From the NCBI GenBank assembly GCA_963816545.1, contig CAWFLE010000004.1, positions 1 to 64,000 on the forward strand: a stretch of DNA of 64,000 bases, read 5' to 3'. Position numbers and translations under genes: made by a program. Source of the DNA: Albimonas sp963816545. Lineage in GTDB: Bacteria; Pseudomonadota; Alphaproteobacteria; Rhodobacterales; Rhodobacteraceae. Position 1 is the first letter of the stretch; each line of letters opens with the position of its first letter. The notes beneath the pieces were generated by a model. It saw only the letters and a list, made by a program, of their open reading frames with translations. It was not told the origin of the DNA and searched no databases. This document shows, piece after piece, positions 42,672-51,379 of this stretch.

Positions 42672-43394
42672 ATGGCACGAGTGGCGGTGGTGACAGGCGG
42701 CAGCCGGGGCATCGGAGCCTCGATCTCGCAGGCGCTGAAGGCGGCGGGCTACGATGTGGTCGCCAACTACGCCGGCAACGACGAGGCGGCCGAGAAATTC
42801 AAGTCCGAGACCGGCATCCCCGTCCTGAAGTGGTCGGTCGCCGACTACGACGCCTGCAAGGACGGCATCGCCAAGGTGGAGGCCGAGCACGGCCCCGTGG
42901 ACGTGCTCATCAACAACGCCGGCATCACCCGAGACGGCATGTTCCACCGCATGACGCCCCAGCAGTGGAAGGAGGTCATCGACACCAACCTCACCGGCGT
43001 CTTCAACATGACCCACAACGTCTGGAACGGGATGCGGGAGCGGAAATTCGGCCGCGTGGTGACGATCTCCTCGATCAACGGCCAGAAGGGGCAGGCGGGG
43101 CAGGCCAACTACTCGGCCGCCAAGGCCGGCGACATCGGCTTCACCCGCGCGCTGGCGCAGGAAGGGGCCCGCGCCGGCATCACCGTCAACGTGGTCGCGC
43201 CCGGCTATATCGGCACCGACATGGTGATGGCCGTGCCCGAGAAGGTCCGCGAGCAGATCATCTCCCAGATCCCCGTCGGCCGCCTCGGCGAGCCCGAGGA
43301 GATCGCGCGCTGCGTGGCCTTCCTCGCCTCCGACGATGCGGGCTTCATCACCGGCTCGGTGATCTCGGCGAACGGCGGCCAGTTCTTCGCCTGA
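42672..43394 (+). CDS. phaB: Acetoacetyl-CoA reductase
   Basis: A 240-residue short-chain dehydrogenase. NADPH motif VVTGGSRGIGASIS, NNAGITRDG, catalytic Ser in TISSINGQKGQAGQ, YSAAKAGDIGFT (Tyr/Lys), and VAPGYIGTDMV as in PhaB. It reduces acetoacetyl-CoA to (R)-3-hydroxybutyryl-CoA, the PHB monomer. It has a GGGAGGAA site and a hairpin after its stop codon. Confidence 0.96.
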   Translation: MARVAVVTGGSRGIGASISQALKAAGYDVVANYAGNDEAAEKFKSETGIPVLKWSVADYDACKDGIAKVEAEHGPVDVLINNAGITRDGMFHRMTPQQWKEVIDTNLTGVFNMTHNVWNGMRERKFGRVVTISSINGQKGQAGQANYSAAKAGDIGFTRALAQEGARAGITVNVVAPGYIGTDMVMAVPEKVREQIISQIPVGRLGEPEEIARCVAFLASDDAGFITGSVISANGGQFFA

Positions 43395-43400
43395 CCCCGC

Positions 43401-43428
43401 CGGCGCCCGGTCCTCGGGCCGGGCGCCG
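43401..43428 (+). terminator. Hairpin after phaB
   Basis: CGGCGCCCGG and its complement with an 8-nt loop, 6 bp after the stop codon, followed by CCTTCGTGAAG. Confidence 0.65.
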
Positions 43429-43496
43429 CCTTCGTGAAGCAACCTTCCTTACGCCGTGTCGTTCTTCGGCAATCGCTCTTGTCCGGAGACACCTGA

Positions 43497-43658
43497 ATGG
43501 ATGCCCCCAGCCTCGTCGCCGCGCTCGCTCTCGCGACGCTTCTCGCGGTCGCGATCTTCGCCCTGGTCAGCAAGAAAAAGGTCGACCAGCGGCGCCGCGA
43601 CCCCGCCAGGCCCAAATCCACGCTCGCGGCCGACGCGCCCTCTCGCAAGGCGCCCTGA
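43497..43658 (+). CDS. Small single-pass membrane protein, 53 residues
   Basis: MDAPSLVAALALATLLAVAI begins one transmembrane helix (to about residue 24). KKKVDQRRRDPARPK, a strongly basic cytoplasmic segment, follows, and the end is PSRKAP. A GGAG site lies 9-10 nt before the ATG. It is bracketed by the phaB hairpin and its own 12-bp hairpin, so it looks like an independent gene. No family recognised. The positive-inside pattern argues for a membrane-anchored micro-protein. Confidence 0.6.
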   Translation: MDAPSLVAALALATLLAVAIFALVSKKKVDQRRRDPARPKSTLAADAPSRKAP

Positions 43659-43665
43659 AGCCTGG

Positions 43666-43694
43666 CCGGCGGGCGGCCCCGCGCCGCCCGCCGG
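43666..43694 (+). terminator. Hairpin after the 53-residue membrane protein gene
   Basis: CCGGCGGGCGGC and its perfect complement with a 5-nt loop, 8 bp past the stop codon. The remaining gap to 44001 shows no gene. Confidence 0.6.
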
Positions 43695-44001
43695 TTCATC
43701 CGCTGCGGCGGAAGCGCGGCCATCTCCCCCTACGGCAACGCCTTTTTCGCCGCCCGCCGCGGCCGGCGCCCTCGGACTTGCGGCCCGTTCGCCCCATTCG
43801 CGTCCAACCCGCGACCCATTCCCCCTTCAGCATAAGGTCCAGGCGCCCGTCAGGAGCTGCGACCGGGCCGGCGCCTCCGGATCCGGCGCGCCGCGACAGC
43901 CCCCCTCGAGCAGGCGCGCCGGATCCCCTTTCCCCCTCCAGCCTTTCCCGCCGCACGCCCCTGTGCCATGAGGGCGCGTCCGCCGCAGCCCCGGCCCGCC
44001 C

Positions 44002-45130
44002 ATGTCCCGCTCCCGCGCCCCCGGCCGCCAGATCCTGCTCTGGCTCGCCCTCCTCCTGCTCGCCGCCGCGCTTGCGGCGCTGGCGGGGCGCGTGCCGGAC
44101 CTCTTCGATGCGCTCGCGGCGTTCCAGATCCACATCGCGGCGGCGGCGGTTCCGCTCGCGGCGCTCGTCCCTGCTCCTGCGCCGAAGGCTCGCGGCGCTG
44201 ATCCTCGCGCTCGCCGCCGCCGTCGCGCTGGGAGGCGCCGAGGAGCTGTGGCGCGCCCCCGAAACCCCGCCCGCCCCCGGCGAGACGCAGGCGCTGACCC
44301 TCGCCACCGCCAATCTGTTCTACGGCAACGACTCCCTCCCCCGGGCGGCCGAGGCGCTCGCCGCCCTGCGCGCCGACATCCTCGTGACCCACGAGACGCC
44401 CGACGCGCTGGTGGAGGCGCCCGGCCCCCTCGCGGACCTGTATCCCTGGCGCCGCATCGGCGGCCCGCCGGACCCGGAGGGCCGCGAGGTCATCTGGTCC
44501 CGCTTCCCGCTGGAGACCCTCCCGACCGATCGCGCCGGAGGCCACCCCGACCACCTCATCGCCTCCGTCGCCCTCGACGGGGGCGCCGCGCTCCAGATCG
44601 CGGGCCTCCACCTCGACTGGCCGGCGACCGGCGGGCAGGCCTGGCAGATGCAGGACTTCCACCGCTTCTGGAACGCCTTCAAGGCGCCGACCGTGGTGGC
44701 GGGCGACTTCAACGCCGCGCCCTGGTCCGCGACGGTCCGCCGGGTCGAACGGATCAGTCGCACGCGGGTCATCGGCGGCTTTCGCCCGACCTGGAGCGGG
44801 GGCGAGGGCGGCCGCTCCGGCCGCCTCTGGATCCCGCTGGGGCTCCCCATCGACCACATCCTGACCTCGCCGGACGTGGGCGTCGACGCCATCCGCACCG
44901 CGCCCATTCCCGGCGCGGATCATCGCGCCGTCGTGGCCCGCCTGCGGATCCCGCTCGCCGCCGCCGCCCGGCCCGCGCCCGAGCCCTATGCCGACCGCCC
45001 CGCCTCCGCGCCGCGCCCGCAGCCGTCGGTCCCCACCCGAACCGTCGCCCCCGGCCCGACTGCGGCCCCTCCCGATGACCCGCCGCGCGCAACCCAACCG
45101 CCCGCCGCACCCGCGGAGCCGAAGCCGTGA
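44002..45130 (+). CDS. Endonuclease/exonuclease/phosphatase family protein, membrane-anchored (frameshifted)
   Basis: The N-terminal membrane segments (ILLWLALLLLAAALAALAGR; FQIHIAAAAVPLAAL) are followed by a +1 shift near 44182. Then come SLLLRRRLAALILALAAAVA and an EEP-fold domain: LTLATANLFYGND, ADILVTHET, IAGLHLDWPA, VVAGDFNAAPWS, PIDHILTSPDV, GADHRAVVARLRI. It is related to the YafD-like membrane-anchored phosphatases/nucleases. The C-terminus is a proline/alanine-rich tail. Its stop overlaps the next start (GTGA), so the two genes are coupled. Confidence 0.82.
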
Positions 45131-46020
45131 GCGCCCCCCGCGCCACCGCGGTCGGCGCGGTCGCCGTCCTGCTGTGGTCCCTGCTGGCGCTCTTCACCGT
45201 CTGGTCCGGGCAGGTCCCGCCCTTCCAGCTCACCGCGCTCTGCCTCGCGCTCGGCGCGGGCGTGGGGGTGATCTGGTCCCGCATATCCGGCCGCCCGGCG
45301 CTGGCGGCCCTGCGCCAACCCTGGCCGGTGCTGCTGCTCGGGATCGGCGGGATCTTCGGCTACCACTTCTTCTACTTCACCGCGCTCAGGAACGCGCCCG
45401 CGGCCGAGGCGGGCCTGATCGCCTATCTCTGGCCGCTGCTGATCGTGATCTTCTCGGGCCTCCTGCCCGGAGAGCGTCTGCACCCCCTGCACCTCGCCGG
45501 CGCGCTCTGCGGCCTCGGCGGTGCAGCCCTCCTGCTGGCGCCCGACGGCCGCTTCGCCCTCGCCGCCGCCTACGCCCCCGGCTTCGCCGCCGCCGGCGTG
45601 TGCGCGCTCACCTGGTCGGGCTATTCCGTCCTCAGCCGCCTCGCCGGCCACGCGCCCACCGAGGCCGTCACCGGCTTCTGCGCCGCCGGCGCCGTCCTCT
45701 CGGCGCTCGCCCACATGGCGCTGGAACGCACGGTCTGGCCCGCCGACCCCGGCGAGTGGCTGGCCGTGGCCGCGCTCGGCGCAGGTCCGCTCGGCCTCGC
45801 CTTCTACGTGTGGGACGTGGGCGTGAAGCGGGGGGACATCCAGCTTCTGGGCACGGCCGCCTACGCGGCGCCCCTGCTCTCGACGCTGGCCCTTGCGGCG
45901 GCGGGAGAGGCGCTTCTGACCCCGCGGCTCGCCCTTTCGGCGGCGCTGGTGGCGGGCGGGGCCGCGCTCGCGGCGTGGGGATCGACGCGAGCGCGAGGCC
46001 GGGCGCGGCGGCCCGGCTGA
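45127..46020 (+). CDS. EamA family (DMT superfamily) transporter
   Basis: A 297-residue protein with about ten hydrophobic spans in two EamA repeats (AVGAVAVLLWSLLALFTVWS; AGVCALTWSGYSVLSRLA; GPLGLAFYVWDVGVKRGDIQ). The pattern LRNAPAAEAGLIAYLWPLLI is typical of the YddG/RhaT-like exporters. Likely a metabolite or amino-acid exporter; the substrate is unknown. The GTG start overlaps the upstream stop. Confidence 0.88.
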   Translation: MSAPRATAVGAVAVLLWSLLALFTVWSGQVPPFQLTALCLALGAGVGVIWSRISGRPALAALRQPWPVLLLGIGGIFGYHFFYFTALRNAPAAEAGLIAYLWPLLIVIFSGLLPGERLHPLHLAGALCGLGGAALLLAPDGRFALAAAYAPGFAAAGVCALTWSGYSVLSRLAGHAPTEAVTGFCAAGAVLSALAHMALERTVWPADPGEWLAVAALGAGPLGLAFYVWDVGVKRGDIQLLGTAAYAAPLLSTLALAAAGEALLTPRLALSAALVAGGAALAAWGSTRARGRARRPG

Positions 46021-46025
46021 AGCGC

Positions 46026-46199
46026 TCAGTGCATCGCGGGACTGAGCCGGGAGATCTCTTCCTTGAGCTTCAGCTTCTCACGCTTCAGGCGCGCAAGTTC
46101 GAAGTCGTCGGCCGCGGGGCGGCGCTGTTCGCTCTCGATCCGCTTCGAGAGCGTTTCGTGCTTCTTCCTGAGCTCGGAGATATGCCCGGCGAGGTTCAT
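46026..46199 (-). CDS. DUF465 (YdcH) family protein
   Basis: 57 residues, almost entirely a coiled coil: MNLAGHISELRKKHETLSKR ... LARLKREKLKLKEEISRL. This is the DUF465 pattern, a small soluble protein of unknown function found across proteobacteria. The ATG has a perfectly spaced GGAGG. It converges on the EamA gene with only 5 bp between the stop codons. Confidence 0.88.
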   Translation of the reverse strand: MNLAGHISELRKKHETLSKRIESEQRRPAADDFELARLKREKLKLKEEISRLSPAMH

Positions 46200-46282
46200 C
46201 TGCGTCCTCCATCCAAGGTTGCAGGACGAATTCAACCCCAACGCGCCCGAGTCGTCATCAAAATTTCGCACGGAACGGGCGA

Positions 46283-46313
46283 AGAATAATTCCGCTGAAG
46301 ATGGAGATGTCAA
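46283..46313 (-). promoter_or_regulatory. Probable sigma-70 promoter of the DUF465 gene
   Basis: On the minus strand a perfect -35 TTGACA (46313-46308) lies 19 bp from TATTCT (46288-46283), about 84 bp upstream of the DUF465 start. It sits in the most AT-rich gap of the window. The long spacer lowers confidence. Confidence 0.5.
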
Positions 46314-46384
46314 GGGTACGAAATCGGAATTTTAACCTTTTGGCCGAAAAAGGGGCCGGAGCGTCCGCCCCGACCCCGGATCGC

Positions 46385-47573
46385 TCAACCGCGCGGCAGC
46401 GCTGTCTCCACCAGCTTCGCCCAATAGGCGACTCCCAGCGGCGCGATCCTGTCGTTGAAATCATACTCCGGGTGGTGCAGCGGCGCGGACGGCCCGTTGC
46501 CGATGAAGGCGAACGCCCCGGGCACGACCTGCGAGTAGAACGCGAAGTCCTCGCCCCCCAGGATCGCCTGCGCATTGGCCTCCACGTTCTCCTCGCCCAC
46601 CAGCCCGCGCATCACCGAGACGGCGAAATCCGTGGTCTCGGGGTCGTTCCAGCACACCGGATAGGCGTCGAGCCCCAGCTGCGCGTCCACCTCCACCCCC
46701 ATCGCCTCCGCGATCAGGCGGCACTGGCGGCCCATCTCCTCAACGATCCACTCCGCCAGTTCCTGGTCGAGCGTCCGCACCGTGCCCCAGATCTCCCCCA
46801 CGCCGGGCAGGACGTTGTAGGCGGTGCCGGCCGCGAACTTGGTGACCGAGATCACGGCGGGCTTCGTCGGGTCCTTGCGCCGCGACATGATCGACTGGAA
46901 GCCGTTCACGATCTGCGCGCCCGCCACGATCACGTCGTCCGCCAGATGCGGCATGGCGGCATGGCCGCCCCGCCCCTTGATCCTGATGAGGAAGCGGTCG
47001 GCATAGGCCAGCGCCGCGCCCTTCGTGGTCCCGAAGGAGCCCACGGCGTTGCGCGGATCGTTGTGCAGCCCGAAGGCGGCGCGCACGGGCCAGCGCTCCA
47101 GCAGCCCGTCGTCGATCATCGCCTTGGCGCCGCCGCCGCCCTCCTCCGCGGGCTGGAAGCACGAACACCACGGTGCCCTCGAAATTCCGCGTCTCCGCCA
47201 GGTGCTTGGCCGCGCCCAGCAGCATGGTGGTGTGCCCGTCATGCCCGCAGGCGTGCATCTTGCCCGGCGTCTTCGAGGCGTAGGGCAGCCCCGTCGCCTC
47301 CGGGATCGGCAGCGCGTCCATGTCGGCGCGCACCAGGATCCGCTCGGCCTGCACCGTCGCCGGGCCGTCCGCGCCGTGCAGGATGCCCACGACGCCGGTC
47401 TTGCCCAGCCCCTCCACCACGTCGTCGAAGCCGAAGCCGCGCAGCTTGGCGGCGACGATGCCGGCGGTGCGCACCTCCTCGTAGTTCAGCTCGGGATGCT
47501 CGTGGAAGTCCTGCCGCCATTCGGCCATCTCGGCCTCCAGGCTGGCGATGGAGTTCGGGATCGGCGTGGTCAT
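46385..47573 (-). CDS. M20 family amidohydrolase (hippurate/N-acyl amino acid hydrolase type; frameshifted)
   Basis: About 395 residues. It has AEWRQDFHEHPELNYEEVRT, ILVRADMDALPI, MHACGHDGHTTMLLGAAKHL, and after a +1 shift near 47158 FQPAEEGGGGAKAMIDDG, FGLHNDP, RIKGRGGHAAMPH and AILGGEDFAFYSQ. These are the metal ligands and dimerisation-domain motifs of the M20D group. It hydrolyses N-acylated amino acids. One extra base in the TTCGTGCTTCCAG stretch breaks the frame. The ATG at 47573 has a CGGAG site. Confidence 0.92.
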
Positions 47574-47586
47574 GGCGCAGCTCCGC

Positions 47587-48350
47587 TCAGGGCCCGAGGA
47601 GCAGCGGCGCCGCGTCGCGCAGAACGGCGCGGGCCGCCTCCGAGAAATCGTCCTGATCCCTGACATGACACGGCCCGTCATGCAGAACCAGCGGAGACAG
47701 CAGCACCAGCGGCCCCCGCGCCCCCTTCCGCGCGGTGACGATCACCCGGCCCGCCGCCCGCCCCTCCCGCGCCGCCAGCGGCAGCACGCGCGCGTCGCCC
47801 GCCCGCCCCTCCAGCGCCGACAGGATGGGCCCCAGCCGCTCCGCCCGGTGGATCATCGTCAGCCGCCCGCGCGGCTTCAGCCGCCGCAGCGCCGCCGCGA
47901 TCCAGTCCGAAGGGGTGATCGCCTCCCGGCGCGCCATCCCGCGCCCCGCATCGGCCGGCGCCGGAGCTGGCCGCGCCATGCCAGGGCGGGTTGGTCAGCA
48001 CATGGTCGAAGCTCAGCGCCTTCAGCGCCGCGGGCGGGCTCAGCGCGTCGCCCTCGTGCACCGTCAGCCCCACACGCGCGCGCGCCGGCATTCTCCCGCG
48101 CCAGCGCCGCATAGGCCGGCTGCACCTCCAGCCCGTGCAGGTCCATCCCCGCCACCCGGGCCGCGAGGCACAGGGCCGCCGCCCCCGCCCCGCATCCCAG
48201 ATCCAGCGCCGACTCCCCCGCCCGCGCCGGACACGCGGCGGCCAGCAGCACCGGGTCCGTCGCCGCACGATAGCCCGCAACCGGCTGGCGCAGGCGCACG
48301 CGCCCGTCCAGCAGCGCATCCTCGGTCACCGCCTCGGCCCGGACGTCCAT
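47587..48350 (-). CDS. tRNA1(Val) (adenine37-N6)-methyltransferase-like protein (two frameshifts)
   Basis: It starts MDVRAEAVTEDALLDGRVRL, has LRQPVAGYRAATDPVLLAA and SAM motif I ALDLGCGAGAAALCLAARV. After +1 shifts near 48092 and 47972 it has HEGDALS, the target-base motif HVLTNPPWHG, PSDWIAAALRRLKPRGRLTM and a normal C-terminus. NPPW plus the N-terminal block fit the TrmN6/YfiC family. Repaired length is about 253 residues. The ATG follows CGGAGGGGGG. It is clustered with DUF2007 and the polyprenyl synthase gene. Confidence 0.85.
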
Positions 48351-48364
48351 CCCCCCTCCGCCCC

Positions 48365-48598
48365 TCAGCCCTCCCGCTCGGGCGTCAGCTCCGACCCGAG
48401 GCCGTTGTCCCGCAGCACCGCCCGCGCCAGGAACGCCTGATCCCGCGGCGCCATCAGCCGCCGCGGCAGAACCCCGAGGCTCCCTTCCAGGATGCTCGTA
48501 TGGACGTCGAATACGAAGCAGTCTATATCCTCGCCGCGCAGCAAGGCGGTGGCGAAGGCGATGACGGTCGGGTCGTTCGTGCGCAGAAGTTCGATCAC
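48365..48598 (-). CDS. DUF2007 family protein (putative signal-transducing protein)
   Basis: 77 residues starting at GTG (MIELLRTNDPTVIAFATALL), with RGEDIDCFVFDVHTSILEGS and GVLPRRLMAPRDQAFLARAV; these blocks match DUF2007. The function is unknown. A TTG two codons upstream is an alternative start. It is divergent from the polyprenyl synthase gene and upstream of the TrmN6-like gene. Confidence 0.82.
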   Translation of the reverse strand: MIELLRTNDPTVIAFATALLRGEDIDCFVFDVHTSILEGSLGVLPRRLMAPRDQAFLARAVLRDNGLGSELTPEREG

Positions 48599-48700
48599 GC
48601 CCAAGCCATAGCCCGCCCGCGCCCCGCCCGTCGAGAGACGCGCGCCCCGGCACCGGCCCTTCCGCCGGCCGACGCATCCAGGAAAGAGCCCGAGCCGCCC

Positions 48701-49880
48701 GTGACCGCGTCCGTCCCCTCCCCCGCCCGCCGCCCGGAAGCCGCGGCCGACGCCTTCGCCCGCCTGACCTCGCTGGTGAGCCGACGACCTCGGAGGCCGT
48801 GAACCGGACGATCGCGACCCGCATGGCCTCGGAGCACGCGCCCCGCATCCCCGAGGTCACGCGCCATCTGGTTGAGGCCGGCGGCAAGCGCCTGCGCCCG
48901 ATCCTGACGCTCGCCGCCGCCCGCATGTGCGGCTACGAGGCCGACCACCACGTCCGCCTCGCCGCGACCGTCGAGTTCATCCACACCGCCACGCTCCTCC
49001 ATGACGACGTGGTGGACGAGAGCGGCCAGCGCCGAGGCCGCCCCACCGCCAACCTGCTGTGGGACAACAAGTCCTCGGTGCTGGTGGGGGACTACCTCTT
49101 CTCCCGGTCCTTCCAGCTGATGGTGGAGACGGGGAACCTCCGCGTCCTCGACATCCTCGCCGACGCCTCCGCGGTGATCGCGGAGGGGGAGGTCATGCAG
49201 CTCGCCACCGCCAACGACCTCTCGACCGGCGAGCCCGCCTATCTCCAGATGATCCACGGCAAGACGGCGGCCCTCTTCGCCGCCGCCTCGCAGGTCGGCG
49301 GGGTCATCGCCGGGCGCGCCGGAACCGCAGGTCCAGGCGCTGCTACGGCTACGGCCGCGCGCTGGGCATGGCCTTCCAGATCGTGGACGACGTGCTGGAC
49401 TACGGCGGCAGCGCCGCTTCCATGGGCAAGAACGTCGGCGACGACTTCCGCGAGGGGAAGGTCACCCTCCCCGTCCTGCTGGCCGTCGCCGCCGCGGGCG
49501 CCGAGGACCGCCCCTTCTGGACCCGCGTGATCGAGAAGCGCCGCCAGACGGACGAAGACCTCCCCGAGGCCCTGCGCCTGATGGCGAAGACCGGCGCCCT
49601 CGCCGCCTCCGAAGCCCGCGCCCGCGACTACGCGGCCGAGGCGCGCGAGGCGCTGGCGGCCTTCCCCCCCTCGGACCTGCGCGACGCCCTGTCCGACGTG
49701 GTCGAGTTCGTGGTCGCCCGCCTCGACCTGACGCGCCGCCGCCCGCGCCTCCCCGGACCGGCCGCGCCGGCGCGCAAGCGCGCCGATCCGCGGGAAACCC
49801 GCGGACGCGCCCGGAAGCGGGCGCGCGCGGCCTTGGCGCCCGGGCCCGGCCGCTCCACCGCCCGGACCGGGGCGCCGTGA
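48701..49880 (+). CDS. ispB: Polyprenyl (octaprenyl/decaprenyl) diphosphate synthase (four frameshifts)
   Basis: Trans-prenyltransferase with EAGGKRLRPILTLAAARMC, first aspartate-rich motif LLHDDVVDESGQRRGRPTAN, LVGDYLFSRSFQLMVETGN and GKTAALFAAASQVGGVIAG. The second aspartate-rich motif region is GMAFQIVDDVLDYGG, with EGKVTLPVLLAVA. Extra single bases near 48783, 48795, 49328 and 49357 break the frame. It makes the quinone side chain. The C-terminal about 45 residues are a low-complexity Arg/Pro/Ala tail not seen in the family, so a further shift may hide the true stop near 49730. Confidence 0.9.
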
Positions 49881-49955
49881 CCGCCGCCGTCGCCGGCCGC
49901 CGCACATGCGCAGCGCGCGCCCCCGGGGAGGTGCTCCGCCTCCCGCGCGCCCCCC

Positions 49956-50957
49956 TCAGCCGACCGTCACCACCACCTTCCCGATCGCCGCCCGGTTCTC
50001 CAGCTCCCGTAGCGCATCCGCCGCCCGCTCCAGCGGAAAGGTCTTCCAGATCCGCGGCCGGAAGCGCCCCTCGGCCACCCACTCGCCCATCCGCCGCCAC
50101 GCCTCCAGCCGCCGCTCCGGGTGGCGGCGCCCGTACTGCCCCGCCCGCACCCCGATCAGCGAGATCTCCTTGATCAGCACCATGTTGGCGCCCGTCTGCC
50201 CGATCTCGCCCGAGGCGAAGCCGATCACCGCCAGCCGCCCCTCCGGCCGCAGCATGCGGATGCCCTCCTTGAACAGCCGCCCGCCCACGATGTCGTAGAC
50301 CAGATCCGCCCCCTCGCCCCCGGTCAGCTCGAACACCTTCGCCTTCAGCTCCGGCTCGTCCGAGGCGAGCGCATGGTCCGCCCCCTCCTCCATCGCCGCC
50401 CGCCGCTTCTCCTCCGAGGACGCGACCGCGATCACCCGCGCCCCCATCGCCTTGCCCACCTGCACGGTCGCGAGCCCCACGCCTCCGGCCGCGCCCAGAA
50501 CCACCATCGTCTCGCCGGCCGCTAGCCCGCCCCGGTCCACCGCCCCGTTCCAGGCCGTGTAGTGCCCCACGAACAGGGACGCCGCCTCGGCGTCGGACAG
50601 GCTCGGCGGCGTCGGCAGCAGCGCCTCGGCGGGAACCACGATCTCCTCCGCCATCCCCGGCTTCGCGGCCGAGGTCAGCGCCACCGCCCGGTCCCCCACC
50701 GCCCAGCCGGTCACGCCCTCGCCGACCTCCAGCACCTCGCCGGCGGCCTCCAGCCCCGGCACGAAGGGCGGCTCCGCCTTGTGCTGGTAAAGCCCGCGCG
50801 TCATCAGCAGGTCCGGGAAATTGACCGAGCAGGCGCGGACCCTGAGCCGCACCTCCCCCGGGCCGGTCGGCGGCAGGTCGATCTCCCCCACCTCCACCGC
50901 ATCGGGCCCGTCGAGCGAGCGGCAGATGGCGGCGCGGACACGGCGGGCTTCGGTCAT
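49956..50957 (-). CDS. NADPH:quinone oxidoreductase family (MDR superfamily, zinc-independent)
   Basis: A 333-residue protein with a GroES-like N-terminal domain (VRACSVNFPDLLMTRGLYQH, FVPGLEAAGEVLEVGEGVTG). The Rossmann domain has VVLGAAGGVGLATVQVGKAM, and VYDIVGGRLFKEGIRMLRPE is typical. The zinc-binding residues of alcohol dehydrogenases are absent. It fits the QorA/acryloyl-CoA reductase-like branch; the substrate is unknown. The ATG at 50957 follows AAGGAG. Confidence 0.9.
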   Translation of the reverse strand: MTEARRVRAAICRSLDGPDAVEVGEIDLPPTGPGEVRLRVRACSVNFPDLLMTRGLYQHKAEPPFVPGLEAAGEVLEVGEGVTGWAVGDRAVALTSAAKPGMAEEIVVPAEALLPTPPSLSDAEAASLFVGHYTAWNGAVDRGGLAAGETMVVLGAAGGVGLATVQVGKAMGARVIAVASSEEKRRAAMEEGADHALASDEPELKAKVFELTGGEGADLVYDIVGGRLFKEGIRMLRPEGRLAVIGFASGEIGQTGANMVLIKEISLIGVRAGQYGRRHPERRLEAWRRMGEWVAEGRFRPRIWKTFPLERAADALRELENRAAIGKVVVTVG

Positions 50958-51379
50958 GGAGGGTCTCCTTCGGCGGCGAAGGCCCATCTGTCAGCCGAAC
51001 GGCAGGTTGGCGCAAGTCCGGGTTCGGCCGCCCCGGCGCGCCGCGCGATCGCTTGAGGACGCGGCGCCTCGGGGCGCGCCGCGTCCGGCCGACAAGGGGC
51101 GGCATCCGCCGAACCCGCGTCCCGGATCGCCTTGCCGAAGGCTCGCCCGACCCGCCCGCGGGGACGCTGCCCGCGTACCCCGCCGAACGCAAGGCAAGGC
51201 GCGCCGAAGCCCGACCGACCGCGCAGGCGGCCCGCCGGTCAACCTTTCCGCAACCTGTTGCTACCCCATCGTCAACCTTTGGCAGAGAAATCCCAATGAC
51301 TTCAACGAACCCGCAGCGCAGGCTCCTCTCGCGGCGAAAATGCAGGCAACACTGCGCGTTTCGCAGCGAAACACCTGCG
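50958..51379. other. 422-bp intergenic region with hairpin and direct repeats
   Basis: Holds a 10-bp hairpin (GGACGCGGCG / CGCCGCGTCC, 51057-51086) and two direct copies of GTCAACCTTT at 51238 and 51271, 33 bp apart. This comparatively AT-rich patch may contain the promoter for the oxidoreductase on the minus strand. No gene is supportable. Confidence 0.4.
51358..51372. repeat. GTTTCGC palindrome, copy 3
   Basis: GTTTCG-CAG-CGAAAC, the same 15-base core as at 20107-20121, 8 bp past the ispE stop codon. Confidence 0.65.

Noticed and set aside
42830..45130. A single 766-residue open frame through phaB into the EEP gene
   Set aside because: The first 450 residues are an out-of-frame shadow of phaB and the intergenic region; only the EEP part from about 44185 is coding.
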